DNA of 49,277 bases from Embleya sp040605455 (GCF_040605455.1 NZ_JBEXCV010000058.1:1-49277); one strand, 5' to 3'; numbered from the stretch's first letter, positions 1 through 8,856 are shown. Numbers and translations: made by a program. Notes: generated by a model from the letters alone, not told the origin.

Positions 1-346
1 AGGGCCGCCCAGGCTGCGGCCGCCGGATTGGCGGGTGGCGCGGGCGGTGCCGGCGGGCGCGGCCCGAGCGCCTTGCGGGGCAGCGCGATCCCGGGCAACT
101 TGCGGGGCGGCGTGGCCATTGGGTCTCCCAGGCTTGCGGTTGCGTCTTGGTCGGGGCGCATGCGCCCGCTGCTCGGGCCACCGGGCGGGTTGGGAACGGA
201 GGTTGCCGTCGCGCGGGCAACGCCCCGGCCCACGGCGGCCGTTCGAGAAGATCGGTGCAGGCGATCCAACGGAGCGCCCACGTCGGGCCCGCCCCTCGCC
301 CGGCTCGCCGTGTCCCCCACGGCGCGGACGGCCGCGGACCCGGTCC
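1..346. other. Left-edge stretch without a supported gene
   Basis: No gene can be defended here. Reading frame 1 on the plus strand is open from the first base and its first roughly 40 codons end mostly in G or C and encode Ala/Gly-rich sequence, so it could be the tail of a gene that starts outside the window. The codon pattern fades after about 130 bases and the frame then runs opposite the next gene, so I do not call it. Confidence 0.3.
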
Positions 347-673
347 CTAGTCCGCGACCATCCGGACCGCGCCCGGGATGTACTCGCGTTGGCGGACCAC
401 GCGGTACCAGCCCTTGGGGAGGTCGATCGTGGCGTGTTCCTCGTGCACGATGCGGGTGGCCTCGTCCAGGTGCAGGTGGCCGATCAGCATCGGTTCCGGC
501 GCCAGGTAGAGCGTGCCCTCGCCGACGACCGCGTGGGCGTGCCCGGTGGCCTCACCGAGGGCCAGCACCAGCCGGCCGCGCGCGTCCCGGGGCTTGGTCG
601 GCAGCGTCTTGACGCCGGTCGGCACGGTCCGCTCACCGATCGGCTGCAACAGGATGTCGCCCTGACGAAACAC
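347..673 (-). CDS. Small conserved hypothetical (RQGDILL...GEATGHAH type)
   Basis: A 108-residue soluble protein of unknown function. It begins VFRQGDILLQPI and carries a central GEATGHAH segment followed by HLHLDEAT and HEEHATIDLPKGWY; this His/Glu-rich pattern occurs in many short actinobacterial and phage-like hypotheticals, but I know no proven activity. The GTG start is chosen because GGAGG lies 7 nt upstream; the frame is open further upstream but that part is Arg/Ser-rich and has no ribosome binding site. It stands alone, with no close partner gene. The clustered histidines could bind a metal, which is only inference. Confidence 0.7.
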   Translation of the reverse strand: MFRQGDILLQPIGERTVPTGVKTLPTKPRDARGRLVLALGEATGHAHAVVGEGTLYLAPEPMLIGHLHLDEATRIVHEEHATIDLPKGWYRVVRQREYIPGAVRMVAD

Positions 674-1102
674 GGCGAACCTCCATCGAATAGTCGAATG
701 ACGGTGGCTCAACCCCACCGCCGCATACGCTAGCCACCCCGACCGACAACCGGCTCCGACCCACGACACCCTCCGGATACCCGCCGTCCGCACCGCTCAC
801 CGGCTTCTCGACGCGCGAGCACCGCGAGAAGGCCGAGGTGGAACGAACGGCCGAGTCCGCCGAGTCCGCCGGTGCGGTGTGGGCGTCGAACGCCAGGCGG
901 CAGCGCCCGATTCGCGCACCGAACCGTCGGCTCGACCCGAGCCCGAACCGAGTGCGCGACCGCGCCGCCGGAGCAACGCACCCGGCGACGCCCGGCAGGC
1001 ACCCGGTGTCGAGGACCGGGCGACCCCGGCCCCCACTCCCATCGGAGTCCGACTCCCGGCACGCCACGCCCAAGAGCGCCGCGGCCCCATGCCGAAGCTC
1101 CC
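674..1102. other. 429-bp intergenic region, nothing recognised
   Basis: Lies between two minus-strand genes: it is upstream of the small hypothetical and downstream of the response regulator. Several overlapping open frames exist on both strands, but all give Arg/Pro/Ala-rich shadow translations without ribosome binding sites. No strong hairpin was seen just after the response regulator stop. Confidence 0.4.
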
Positions 1103-1771
1103 TCAGTAGCCCGCCGGTCGCACCAGTCCGGTCTCGTAGGCGTACACCGCGGCCTGGGTTCGGTCGCGCAGGCCCAGTTTGAGCAGGATGCGGCCGACGT
1201 GGGTCTTCACCGTCTGCTCGGCCACCACCAGGCGGGCGGCGATCTCCGCGTTGGACAGGCCCTGGGCGATCAGGGACAGCACCTCGGTCTCGCGTTCGGT
1301 GAGGTCGCCGACGCGCTCCTTGAGCGGGGCCCGCGGGGCGCCGGCCAGGCGGGAGAACTCGCCGATCAGGCGTTTGGTCAGGTTCGGCGCGAGCAACGCG
1401 TCGCCGGCCGCCACCACTCGTACCGCGTGCGCGAGTTCCTCGGCCGAGGCGTCCTTGAGCAGGAAGCCGGACGCGCCCGCGCGAAGCGCCTCGTACACGT
1501 ATTCGTCCAGGTCGAACGTGGTCAGCACGAGCACCTTGGTCACCGCGTCGGCGGGGCCGGTGATCCGCCCGGTGGCCTCGATGCCGCCGAGCCGAGGCAT
1601 CCGGATGTCCATCAGCACCACGTCGGGCGCGAGTTCGGCCACCTGCTCGACCGCGTCGAGGCCGTCCACGGCCTGCCCGACCACCTCGATGTCGGGCTCG
1701 GCGTTCAGCAGTACGGTGAAGCCCTGCCGGACCATCACCTGGTCGTCGGCGATCAACACCCGGATGGTCAC
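1103..1771 (-). CDS. NarL/LuxR-family two-component response regulator
   Basis: A 222-residue DNA-binding response regulator. The receiver domain spans about residues 1-120 with acidic pair D9/D10, phospho-acceptor D55 (VVLMDIRMP) and the conserved Lys at about 106 (FLLKD). A LuxR-type helix-turn-helix covers about 155-220 (LTERETEVLSLIAQGLSN, then VKTHVGRIL). The GTG start overlaps the stop of the upstream kinase gene as GTGA, so the two are translationally coupled and form a cognate pair with the neighbouring histidine kinase. The regulated genes are unknown. Confidence 0.95.
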   Translation of the reverse strand: MTIRVLIADDQVMVRQGFTVLLNAEPDIEVVGQAVDGLDAVEQVAELAPDVVLMDIRMPRLGGIEATGRITGPADAVTKVLVLTTFDLDEYVYEALRAGASGFLLKDASAEELAHAVRVVAAGDALLAPNLTKRLIGEFSRLAGAPRAPLKERVGDLTERETEVLSLIAQGLSNAEIAARLVVAEQTVKTHVGRILLKLGLRDRTQAAVYAYETGLVRPAGY

Positions 1772-3039
1772 GAATCGTCCCCCAACGGAAGCCTGGCCAC
1801 TACCTCGTAACCGCCGCCGGGAATCGGCCCGTCGGCGAAATCGCCACCCAGCATGGCGACCCGCTCGCGCATCCCGAGCACCCCGTGCCCGCCACCCGGC
1901 CGGGTGGGCGCGTCGGCCGCCTCGGCCGCGGTGTTGGCGATCCGGATGGCCAGGCCGGTCGCCTGATATCCCAGCTCCACTCGAATCACGGCTCCCGGCG
2001 CGTGCCGCAACACGTTGCTGAGCGCCTCCTGCACGATTCGGAACGCGGACAACTCGACCCCGGGCGGCAGTGCCCGCCGCTCGCCGGTGATCCGGGTGTC
2101 GACCTCCACACCCGCGCCGCGCACGTTGTCGACCAACTCGTCCAGCCGGTCCAGGGTGGGCTGCGGGGCGTGCCGCACGGCCTCGGACAGCTCGTCCTCG
2201 GAGCGCAGCACGCCCAGCACCCGGCGCAGTTCGGCGAGTGCGTCGACCGCGTTCGCTCGGATGCCGATCAGGTTCTCCTTGAGCGCGTCCGAGGGGTTGT
2301 CCACCAGGTGCGGCGCGACCTGGGCCTGGATGGAGATCACCGACATGTGGTGGGCGACCACGTCGTGCAGTTCGCGGGCGATCCGGGTGCGTTCCTCCAG
2401 AAGCGTGCGCCGGGCCCGTTCCTCGGCGGTGAGTTCGGACTGGACCACCAACTCCCTCCGGGCCTGCCGCCGGCCGCGCAGTGAGGCGCCCACCACCGCC
2501 GCGATGGTCAGCATCACCCCGGCCGAATCCAGATCGAACCTGCGCATGGGGGAGAAGAACGTGACGTGCAGCAGCAGCCCGGTCAGCAGGCTGATCGCCA
2601 GCACCTCGACCGTGACGCGCGGCCGGGCCCGCAGCGCGACCAGGAACACCGACGCGGCGTGCAGCGCGATCCCGGTAACGGTCCACGGGTACATCTGCGG
2701 GGCGTGCGGGTTCGCCATCAGCGCGATGACGACCATGGCCACGGTCACCACCCACCACGCCTGCACCGGCCGGAACATCGCGGCCACGATTGCCGCCGCC
2801 TGGATCCCGCCGAACAGTACCCCGGCCCACTGGCCCAGGCCGTACTGCCAGACGAGCTGATTGATGTTGACCACGCCGGCCGGGACCGCCAGGAACACCA
2901 ACAACACCGCGGACGCGGGCTGCCAGTCCCGCCAGCCGCGCGGCAGCGGGTCGGGTGTGGCCGTCCACAGGTCCGCGCGCAGCGTACGCGCCAAGGCGCG
3001 CACCGCCGTCCCGATCCGGTTCCCACCCTCCCCTTGCAC
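1768..3039 (-). CDS. Membrane sensor histidine kinase (HisKA_3 type)
   Basis: About 423 residues. The N-terminal half has several hydrophobic segments (from SAVLLVFLAV through the region before the kinase domain), so it is an integral membrane sensor. The phospho-acceptor His is in RIARELHDVVAHH at about residue 225, typical of HisKA_3 kinases that pair with NarL-type regulators. A GHKL ATPase follows with an N box around VQEALSNVLRHA and a G box GGGHGVLGMRERV. Its stop overlaps the response regulator start. The frame extends upstream to 3153, but the GTG at 3039 follows a TAGAGT -10-like hexamer by 7 nt and has no Shine-Dalgarno, so I prefer a leaderless start. A GTG slightly downstream is possible. 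Confidence 0.9.
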   Translation of the reverse strand: MQGEGGNRIGTAVRALARTLRADLWTATPDPLPRGWRDWQPASAVLLVFLAVPAGVVNINQLVWQYGLGQWAGVLFGGIQAAAIVAAMFRPVQAWWVVTVAMVVIALMANPHAPQMYPWTVTGIALHAASVFLVALRARPRVTVEVLAISLLTGLLLHVTFFSPMRRFDLDSAGVMLTIAAVVGASLRGRRQARRELVVQSELTAEERARRTLLEERTRIARELHDVVAHHMSVISIQAQVAPHLVDNPSDALKENLIGIRANAVDALAELRRVLGVLRSEDELSEAVRHAPQPTLDRLDELVDNVRGAGVEVDTRITGERRALPPGVELSAFRIVQEALSNVLRHAPGAVIRVELGYQATGLAIRIANTAAEAADAPTRPGGGHGVLGMRERVAMLGGDFADGPIPGGGYEVVARLPLGDDS

Positions 3040-3045
3040 AAGATC

Positions 3046-3051
3046 AACTCT
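3046..3051 (-). promoter_or_regulatory. -10 box (TAGAGT) for the kinase-regulator pair
   Basis: TAGAGT fits the actinobacterial TANNNT -10 pattern and lies 7 nt before the GTG start of the histidine kinase, where transcription would begin at or next to the start codon. No good -35 hexamer is visible. Inferred from spacing only. Confidence 0.45.
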
Positions 3052-3302
3052 AGGCACGCCGCACCTCCGCCGTCCGGGCAGGCTCCGAGCGCGCCCCCCG
3101 GCACCGACGCTAGGTGCCGTCCCCACCCGCCGACGTCCCACCCGGGGGCTCATCCGCCGGGTAGCTCCGAGGTACTACGGGTATCAGGCCGCCAACCCGC
3201 CACCGCGGGTATCGGGGCGCCGACCCGCACGCTCCACCCGGGCAGCCCGACCCACCCGCGCCGCCGGCGAGGTGGCCGGACCGGGTTGGCGTGCCCCCGC
3301 CG

Positions 3303-5471
3303 TCAGCTGCGCTCCTTGACCCCCGCCAACATGCCCTCGATCCGATCCGGCGGCCCGGGCCGGGAGAAGTACCAGCCCTGCCCGGCGTCACAGCCGATCG
3401 CCCGCAGCCGCTCCGCCTGGACCGCCGTCTCGATGCCCTCGGCGGTCACCGTCAGGCCGATCGCGTGCGCCAGTTCGACCAGCGAGGCGACGATCCGGCC
3501 GTCCACCGGATCGGAGTCGCCGGGTTGGCGCAGGCCCTCGACGAAGGAGCCGGCGATCTTCAGCTCGCAGACCGGCAGCCGGCGCAGATAGGCCAGGTTC
3601 GAGTAGCCGGTGCCGAAGTCGTCGATCGCGATCCGGATGCCCATCGCGGCCAGTTCGCGCAGCCGCTCCAGCGGACCACCGTCGGTCGACATGATCTGAC
3701 TTTCGGTCAGCTCGAATTGCAGCCGACCCGGATCCAGGCCCGTCTCGGCCAGCACCCGCTCCACTTGGCGCACCAGACCCGGCTCGCGGCACTGGCGTTC
3801 GGCCAGGTTGACGCTGATGAAGGGCGCGCCGTCCGGCTCCAGATCCTGCCAGCGGCGAGCCTCGCGGCACGCCTGCTCCAGCACGTGCATGCCCAGCGGC
3901 ACGATCAGCCCGGTTTCCTCGGCCAGCCCGATGAAGCGGTCCGGGCCGACCAGGCCGTTGCGCGGATGGCGCCAGCGCACCAGCGCCTCGACGCCGAGCA
4001 CGCCGCCGTCGGCGAGCGAGACGAGCGGCTGGTAGTCGACGTAGAACTCGCCGTGGTGCAGCGCGGCGGGCATCTCCGCGGACAGCGTGTAGCGGGCCAC
4101 CTCGCGGTCGTTGCGGTCGGTGTCGAACACCGTCCAGCGCCCGCGCCCGTCGGACTTGGCCCAGTAGAGCGTTATGTCGGCCGCGCGCAGCGTGTCCGCC
4201 GGACTGGTGCCGGCCACCGGTCGCTCGACGATGCCGATGCTCGCGGTGACCGTCAGGTCGTGGCCGCGGATCCGGAACGGCTCGCGCAGTGCGGCGAACA
4301 CGCCGTCGGCCAGCGCCACCACCTGCCCGGTGCCGGTGGAGTGCTCGACCAGGATGACGAACTCGTCGCCGCCCATCCGGGCCATCAGGTGCCCGGCCTG
4401 GCCCGCGTACCGGCTCAGCCGCCGGGCGACCGCGACCAGCAACTGGTCGCCCACGTCGTGCCCGAGGCTGTCGTTGACCACCTTGAACCCGTCCAGGTCC
4501 AGATAGCACAGCCCGACCCGGTCACCGGGGCCCGGGTGTTCGAAGGCCGCGGTCAGCCGCTCGACGAACAGCGCGCGGTTGGGCAGTCCGGTGAGCTGGT
4601 CGTGCATCGCCTGGTGGCGTAGCCGGGTGTGCAGGCGATGCCGGTCGGTGACGTCCTCCAGCATGCAGACCTGGTACTCGGGGCTGCCCTTGGAGTCGCG
4701 GACCAGGGACAACGACAGATGTGTCCACAGCGTCTCGCCGTCGGCCTTCTCGAACTGCTTCTCGAGCGCGAAGTGGTCGCGTTCGCCGGTGATCAACTCG
4801 TCGTAGAGCTTCCACATGTGGTCGGTGTCGCCGTCGTGCATGAAGTCGCGGACCTGCCGCTTGCACATCTCCTCGACGCTGGCCGCGAACATCGTGGTCA
4901 TCGCCTGGTTGACGTCGATCACGTTGCCGTCGACGTCGCCGATCCCGATGCCGATCGCGGCCTGGTCGAAAACCGCCCGAAAGCGCGCTTCACTCGTGTG
5001 CAGTGCGTGCTCGGCGCTGTCCCGCGCGACCAGGACGGCGGCGTGGATGGCCTCCTGCTCGTCCAGGGTCCGCCGGCGCAGCGCCTCCGCGTAGCCTGCC
5101 GCGAGGGCGCCCATCAGCGCGGCGATCCGCTCCAGGTACGCGTCGGGGTCCCGGCCGCGGCCGACCGCCTCGCGGCACAGGATGGGCCACCACGGGCCGA
5201 CCAGGCCCAGCGTGCGCTCCAGCGTGCCGCTGCCGGTGAAGTGTTCGCCGACGAGGGACGCGCCCACCTCGCGCGCGGCGGCCGGGTCGAACGGCTCGGT
5301 GCGCAGCGCCTGCGCCAGGCGCGCGGCCTGCTCGCGCAGGTATTGCTCGATCTCGGCACCGCTCAACGGGACGAAGCTGGTGCCCTCGATGGTGCGGGCC
5401 CAGTCGCGGGCGAACCGGCTCAGCGATGCCCTGGCCCCGTCGGCCCGCGCGTCGTCCGTACCGCCGTTCAC
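3303..5471 (-). CDS. PAS-GGDEF-EAL c-di-GMP turnover protein
   Basis: A 722-residue cytoplasmic signalling protein that would make and/or break cyclic di-GMP, the second messenger controlling development in Streptomyces through BldD. Domains in order: an N-terminal helical region (1 to about 160), a PAS domain (about 162-275), a GGDEF domain with an intact GGDEF motif at about 367-371 (RMGGDEFVIL), and an EAL domain beginning EALVRW at about 495 with later DDFGTGYSNL. Both active-site signatures look intact, so it may be bifunctional. The GTG at 5471 is chosen because GGGGAG lies 6 nt upstream; 26 more in-frame residues upstream look non-coding. The order resembles RmdA/RmdB-type proteins, but I cannot assign orthology. 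Confidence 0.93.
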   Translation of the reverse strand: MNGGTDDARADGARASLSRFARDWARTIEGTSFVPLSGAEIEQYLREQAARLAQALRTEPFDPAAAREVGASLVGEHFTGSGTLERTLGLVGPWWPILCREAVGRGRDPDAYLERIAALMGALAAGYAEALRRRTLDEQEAIHAAVLVARDSAEHALHTSEARFRAVFDQAAIGIGIGDVDGNVIDVNQAMTTMFAASVEEMCKRQVRDFMHDGDTDHMWKLYDELITGERDHFALEKQFEKADGETLWTHLSLSLVRDSKGSPEYQVCMLEDVTDRHRLHTRLRHQAMHDQLTGLPNRALFVERLTAAFEHPGPGDRVGLCYLDLDGFKVVNDSLGHDVGDQLLVAVARRLSRYAGQAGHLMARMGGDEFVILVEHSTGTGQVVALADGVFAALREPFRIRGHDLTVTASIGIVERPVAGTSPADTLRAADITLYWAKSDGRGRWTVFDTDRNDREVARYTLSAEMPAALHHGEFYVDYQPLVSLADGGVLGVEALVRWRHPRNGLVGPDRFIGLAEETGLIVPLGMHVLEQACREARRWQDLEPDGAPFISVNLAERQCREPGLVRQVERVLAETGLDPGRLQFELTESQIMSTDGGPLERLRELAAMGIRIAIDDFGTGYSNLAYLRRLPVCELKIAGSFVEGLRQPGDSDPVDGRIVASLVELAHAIGLTVTAEGIETAVQAERLRAIGCDAGQGWYFSRPGPPDRIEGMLAGVKERS

Positions 5472-6007
5472 CCTGCGCTCCCCACGGTGGTCCGGGCGCA
5501 CATGCCGGCCCCCCGGCACGCCTGGCCCCACGCTGTGCCCGGCGCCCACGATGGTCGATCCACCGCCCCACCTTTCCTCCTCGGGGGCGATCCGTCACCG
5601 TGCAATGTCGGTGCGGTCGCCGCTCGGACGAGCCGGCCACAATCCCCAGCGGCCGTGTGAACGAGCCACATCACCCGTTATCACCCGTTCGGACGAGCCG
5701 GTTGGTACCTCCGGTGTGTCCCGATGATCGCGTGATCATCGTCGACGGTATCCGCCGCGGCGCGGAAACGTCTTGCAGTTGGACGCGGCGCGAGGAGCAT
5801 CACTCCGGAGAGGGACAGGTGGTGCGCGCGGGTCCGTACCGAATTGTGGCGTACGCCCTCGCACTCCGGCGCACGCAGGGCTCCCCACGCGACGACTGAC
5901 GGACCATCAGGTTGCCGCCCCCGGGCAACGGTACGCTCTACCGGCTCTCGTCGGCGAGGTGGGGCGCCGTCGCCGCGGGTGAACCGTGGGCTCCCGGAGT
6001 GGACGAT
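5472..6007. promoter_or_regulatory. Divergent regulatory region rich in repeats
   Basis: This 536-bp gap separates the c-di-GMP gene (minus) from the broken ADP-ribosylglycohydrolase (plus) and has no credible gene. It holds an 8-bp perfect inverted repeat CGATGATC/GATCATCG at 5722-5741, two tandem copies of TCACCCGTT around 5671-5690, two copies of TCGGACGAGCCGG about 65 bp apart (near 5624 and 5691), and the near-palindrome CTGACGGACCATCAG at 5896-5910. The repeats suggest transcription-factor sites, but the factors are unknown. Confidence 0.45.
5896..5910. promoter_or_regulatory. CTGACGG-type palindrome, operator candidate
   Basis: CTGACGGACCATCAG is a 15-bp near-perfect palindrome (6 of 7 arm pairs) ahead of the ADP-ribosylglycohydrolase pseudogene. 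It matches the sequence repeated at 12512-12524, 23411-23427 and 44625-44639, which suggests a common regulator. Confidence 0.4.
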
Positions 6008-6619
6008 ATGGTCCCGACGTTGGTCGAACTTGCGGTCGCGGACGCGTACGGAGCCGGTTTCGAGTACGCGGATCGACCGTTCGTCGTGCGAGGCAACACG
6101 CTCGCCGGTTATGTGCAGCATCCTCGTCATCGTGACGTGCCGCCCGGCCGATATACCGACGACACGCAGATGAGTATCGCGGTCGCCGAATGGTTGCTCG
6201 GCGACGATCAAGGGATACCGGCGCTCGCGGACCTTTTCGTGCGGGCGTACGAGCGCGACGCGCGCGCCGGATACGCGCGGGGATTTCGGGGCGTATTGGA
6301 GGAAGTCGCCGACGGCACGGAGTTGCCGGAGGTGTTGCGACCGGAGAGCGACATGAGCGGCGCGGCGGGCATGGACAGCACCCGCGCGGCGATCACCGCG
6401 CCGGCCGCGCACACCGGCACGGCCGCGCTGTCGAAGGCGTGCGTGGCGTACACCGGCGACGTGGACAGGGTGGCCACCATCGCGTTGGCGGTGGCGAGTT
6501 GCTCGGCGGAGTACACCCAGGACCTGTCGCCCGCGCTGCCGGCGGGGCCGGCGAACGGGCCGTAAGGGCGGGACCATCTCGCGGGCCTGGACGCGCGATT
6601 GACGGCCCGGTTCGGCTGA
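6008..6619 (+). pseudogene. Broken ADP-ribosylglycohydrolase (DraG/ARH-like)
   Basis: The first 185 codons (to the TAA at 6563) encode an ADP-ribosylglycohydrolase-like protein: ELAVADAYGAGFEYA near the start and GRYTDDTQMSIAVAEWLL, containing the metal-binding TDDT signature. The family's C-terminal GDVD...ATIALA motif is also present. Two faults are seen. After the TAA the same frame continues with GRDHLAGLDARLTARFG to a TGA at 6617; the family usually has a GPYGR-like segment there, so TAA probably replaced a Tyr codon. Between SGAA and the GDVD motif only about 35 residues remain, whereas relatives have a much longer section, implying an internal deletion. ATG 6008 follows GGAG by 8 nt. 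Probably inactive. Confidence 0.7.
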
Positions 6620-6714
6620 GCCGTCCCGATCGGCGGGGTTCGGTGCCGTCACGCCGGTGAAAGGCCGGTGAAAGATCCGGGCCGGGACGCCCGAAGGGGT
6701 GGATCGACGAAACA

Positions 6715-6748
6715 CGAGAGGCCCCCCGGCGGACCGGGGGGCCTCTCG
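6715..6748 (-). terminator. Strong hairpin terminator after tRNA-Thr
   Basis: A perfect 15-bp stem (CGAGAGGCCCCCCGG with its complement) closes a CGGA tetraloop, starting 10 nt past the 3' end of the tRNA. In the minus direction it is followed by TGTTTCGT, a weak T-rich tail. It very likely ends the tRNA transcript. Confidence 0.8.
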
Positions 6749-6757
6749 CTTGCCTGG

Positions 6758-6830
6758 AGCCCCAATACGGAATCGAACCGTAGACCTTCTCCTTACCATG
6801 GAGACGCTCTACCGACTGAGCTATTGGGGC
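6758..6830 (-). tRNA. tRNA-Thr (anticodon GGU)
   Basis: Read on the minus strand, the 73-nt sequence folds into a full cloverleaf: acceptor GCCCCAA/TTGGGGC, D stem GCTC/GAGC, anticodon stem TCTCC/GGAGA around loop ATGGTAA with anticodon GGT, and T stem TACGG/CCGTA around TTCGATT. The discriminator base is U. No CCA is encoded, as is common in actinobacteria. It decodes ACC/ACU threonine codons. A strong terminator follows. Confidence 0.97.
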
Positions 6831-6915
6831 CTGCGCGGCGAAAACTTACCGGATCCGCGTTCGGTTCGCCAACTTGATCCACGAGTGGGCCCGAGGCGCC
6901 TTCGCCGACCGGCGC

Positions 6916-7737
6916 TCACCACTCGCCGGGGCTCATCGTGAAGTGCGCGTACGGGACCGTCCACACCACCTCGCGGCCGGCCTCCGCGCGCTCGTCGTAG
7001 GCGGTGCCGTGGTCGCCGGTGACGATCGCGAAGCAGGGCCTGCGGCAGCTCATCGCGCGAAACAGCCGGCCGATGTGCCGGTCCACGTACTCCAGCGCGG
7101 CGGCGTGGGTGTCGAGGTTGTCGCCGTCGGCGGCGGTGGCGCCCGGGGTGTGGAACCAGTTCGGCCGGCCGATGGCGGCGACATCGACGAGCAGGAAGAG
7201 CCGGCGGTCCGGGTCGAGGCCGCCGACCACCAGTTCGGCACGGGCGACCTGGGCCTCGAACGAGATCGGTGAGGTGACGCCGAGTTCGGGGTCCCAGTGG
7301 CTCTCGGCGAACATCCCCGGCAGCACCGAGTCGAGCGCGCCCTGCTTGTCGAAGCAGCCGACACCGCCGATGCAGGCGGTGTGATAGCCCGCCTTGGTCA
7401 GCGCGCTGGGCAGGTCCGGGGTGTCGAACAGCCACGTGTGCGCGTTCGTGGACTCGGTGTCGCCGAGCCGGGCGGCGAACAGGCGCGGATGCGGGCCGGG
7501 GTCCGCCGGGGTGGGCAGGTAGCCCGCCAGGAACGCGGTGTGCGCGGCGAAAGCGAGGCTGGCCGGGGTGTATCGGCGCTGCCAGCCGCCCTCGGGCAGG
7601 ACCCGGGAGAGGTTGGGCAGCCGGCCGGCCGCGGCGAGCTCGACGGCCACGTCGTACCGCAGCGCGTCGAGCGTGACGAGCAGTAGGTCCTGCTCGCCCA
7701 CGACGGCGTTCATGTCGGGACCGGTCATATCGGACAT
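6916..7737 (-). CDS. Alkaline-phosphatase-fold hydrolase (STM4013/sulfatase-like)
   Basis: A 273-residue protein with the alkaline phosphatase/sulfatase fold. The N-terminal LLLVTLDALRYDV holds the metal-binding Asp and the usual nucleophile region, and the C-terminal VTGDHGTAYDE holds the second metal-binding D-H pair. It resembles the STM4013/SEN3800 hydrolases and lacks a signal peptide, so it is likely cytoplasmic; the substrate is unknown. ATG 7737 is chosen because GGAGAAGG lies 5-8 nt upstream; longer starts add an unconserved stretch. It is divergent from the Nudix operon and shares the region containing the 7883-7901 palindrome. Confidence 0.85.
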   Translation of the reverse strand: MSDMTGPDMNAVVGEQDLLLVTLDALRYDVAVELAAAGRLPNLSRVLPEGGWQRRYTPASLAFAAHTAFLAGYLPTPADPGPHPRLFAARLGDTESTNAHTWLFDTPDLPSALTKAGYHTACIGGVGCFDKQGALDSVLPGMFAESHWDPELGVTSPISFEAQVARAELVVGGLDPDRRLFLLVDVAAIGRPNWFHTPGATAADGDNLDTHAAALEYVDRHIGRLFRAMSCRRPCFAIVTGDHGTAYDERAEAGREVVWTVPYAHFTMSPGEW

Positions 7738-7882
7738 GCCACCTTCTCCGCATCTGCTCGGGTGTTCGGGGCCGCCGCCGGTGGCCCGCACGCGGGCGGC
7801 GAATGGATCGCCCATGCCTACCAGAGGGAGGCGACTCTTCGAGGGATAACCCCCTCGCCGGTGTTCGGGTCGCGGTGTATGT

Positions 7883-7901
7883 TGTTCTCAACTTAAGAAC
7901 A
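7883..7901. promoter_or_regulatory. Operator-like palindrome before the Nudix operon
   Basis: TGTTCTCAACTTAAGAACA is a 19-bp palindrome in which 8 of 9 arm positions pair. It is AT-rich in a GC-rich setting and lies 101 bp before the Nudix ATG, between the two divergent genes. A wider inverted pair, GTTGTTCTC (7881-7889) and GAGAACAAC (7911-7919), overlaps it. Nudix regulators of the NrtR family often bind a palindrome near their own gene, so autoregulation is a reasonable inference. Confidence 0.55.
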
Positions 7902-8001
7902 TCTCATTCGGAGAACAACCGTCGAGTCGGGGTCGGGAACGTGAACCGCCGGGGCCGCGTCGGACGTGCATCGCAGTGAGCACATCGGAGGGAAGTGCGA
8001 C

Positions 8002-8856
8002 ATGGCCGACACCGCCACCACCGAACGCGACTGGCTCGCGTCCTACGACCCCCGGGCCTGGGATCCGATCGCGGTCACCGTCGACATCGTCGCGCTGACG
8101 ATTCGCCAACTCGGCGGCGCCGGCCGGGCGGACACCGACCCGGACGGCACCGGCGCGGATCCGCCCAAGGCGCTGCACGTGTTGCTCGTGCGGCGCGGCG
8201 AAATGCCCTTCGCGGGCCGGCTCGCGCTGCCCGGCGGCTTCGTGCGGCCGGTGGTCGGCGCGGACGGCACCCGGCGCGAGGAGGACCTCGGCGAGGCCGC
8301 CGAACGCGAACTGGCCGAGGAGACCGGGCTTGCCGCCGGTGCCCGGCTCGACCGGGTCCACCTCGAACAACTGGGCACCTACGGTGCGCCCGGGCGCGAC
8401 CCGCGGATGCGGATCGTCTCGGTCGCGCACCTGGCCTTCGCGCCGGACCTGCCGGACCCGACCGCCGGCGGCGACGCCGCTCACGCGTCGTGGGTGCCGG
8501 TCGCCGAGGTCGATCCGCACACGCTGGCCTTCGACCACGCGCGCATCCTCGCCGACGGCCTGGAGCGCGCCCGCGCCAAGCTCGAATACTCGCCACTGGC
8601 CACCGCGTTCGCGGGTGCGGAGTTCACCGTCACCGAACTGCGCGAGGTCTATCAGGCGGTGTGGGGACAGCCCATGCACGCCGGCAACTTCCATCGCAAG
8701 GTGCTGTCGGTGCCCGGCTTCGTCGAGGACACCGGCGCCACCACCGCGCGCGGCGGGGCTCGCGGCGGTCGCCGCGCCCGGCTGTACCGCGCGGGCCCCG
8801 CACGTCTGCTGCACCCGGCGCTGCTGCGCCCGGTCCCGGAGGAGGACTCCCGATGA
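8002..8856 (+). CDS. NrtR-like Nudix protein with C-terminal winged helix
   Basis: A 284-residue protein that opens the four-gene operon. The Nudix domain covers about residues 20-180: LPGGFVRP begins the Nudix box and RELAEETGL ends it, so the catalytic glutamates are kept, but about 10 extra residues (around VVGADGTRR) interrupt the box. The C-terminal 90 residues (FTVTELREVYQAVWG, then NFHRKVLSVPGFVEDTG) match the winged-helix DNA-binding part of NrtR regulators, which sense ADP-ribose or related nucleotides. It could hydrolyse and/or sense such a ligand. ATG 8002 has GGAGG 10 nt upstream. Its stop overlaps the next ATG as ATGA. Confidence 0.88.
   Translation: MADTATTERDWLASYDPRAWDPIAVTVDIVALTIRQLGGAGRADTDPDGTGADPPKALHVLLVRRGEMPFAGRLALPGGFVRPVVGADGTRREEDLGEAAERELAEETGLAAGARLDRVHLEQLGTYGAPGRDPRMRIVSVAHLAFAPDLPDPTAGGDAAHASWVPVAEVDPHTLAFDHARILADGLERARAKLEYSPLATAFAGAEFTVTELREVYQAVWGQPMHAGNFHRKVLSVPGFVEDTGATTARGGARGGRRARLYRAGPARLLHPALLRPVPEEDSR

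Noticed and set aside
35..733. Plus-strand open frame covering the left end
   Set aside because: Overlaps the small conserved hypothetical on the opposite strand; translation is Arg/Ala/Pro-rich without family marks.
838..1182. Open frames in the 674-1102 gap
   Set aside because: All candidates lack ribosome binding sites and typical codon pattern, and run into the response regulator gene antisense.
6831..6915. Possible second tRNA next to tRNA-Thr
   Set aside because: No cloverleaf could be folded from the flanking sequence on either strand.
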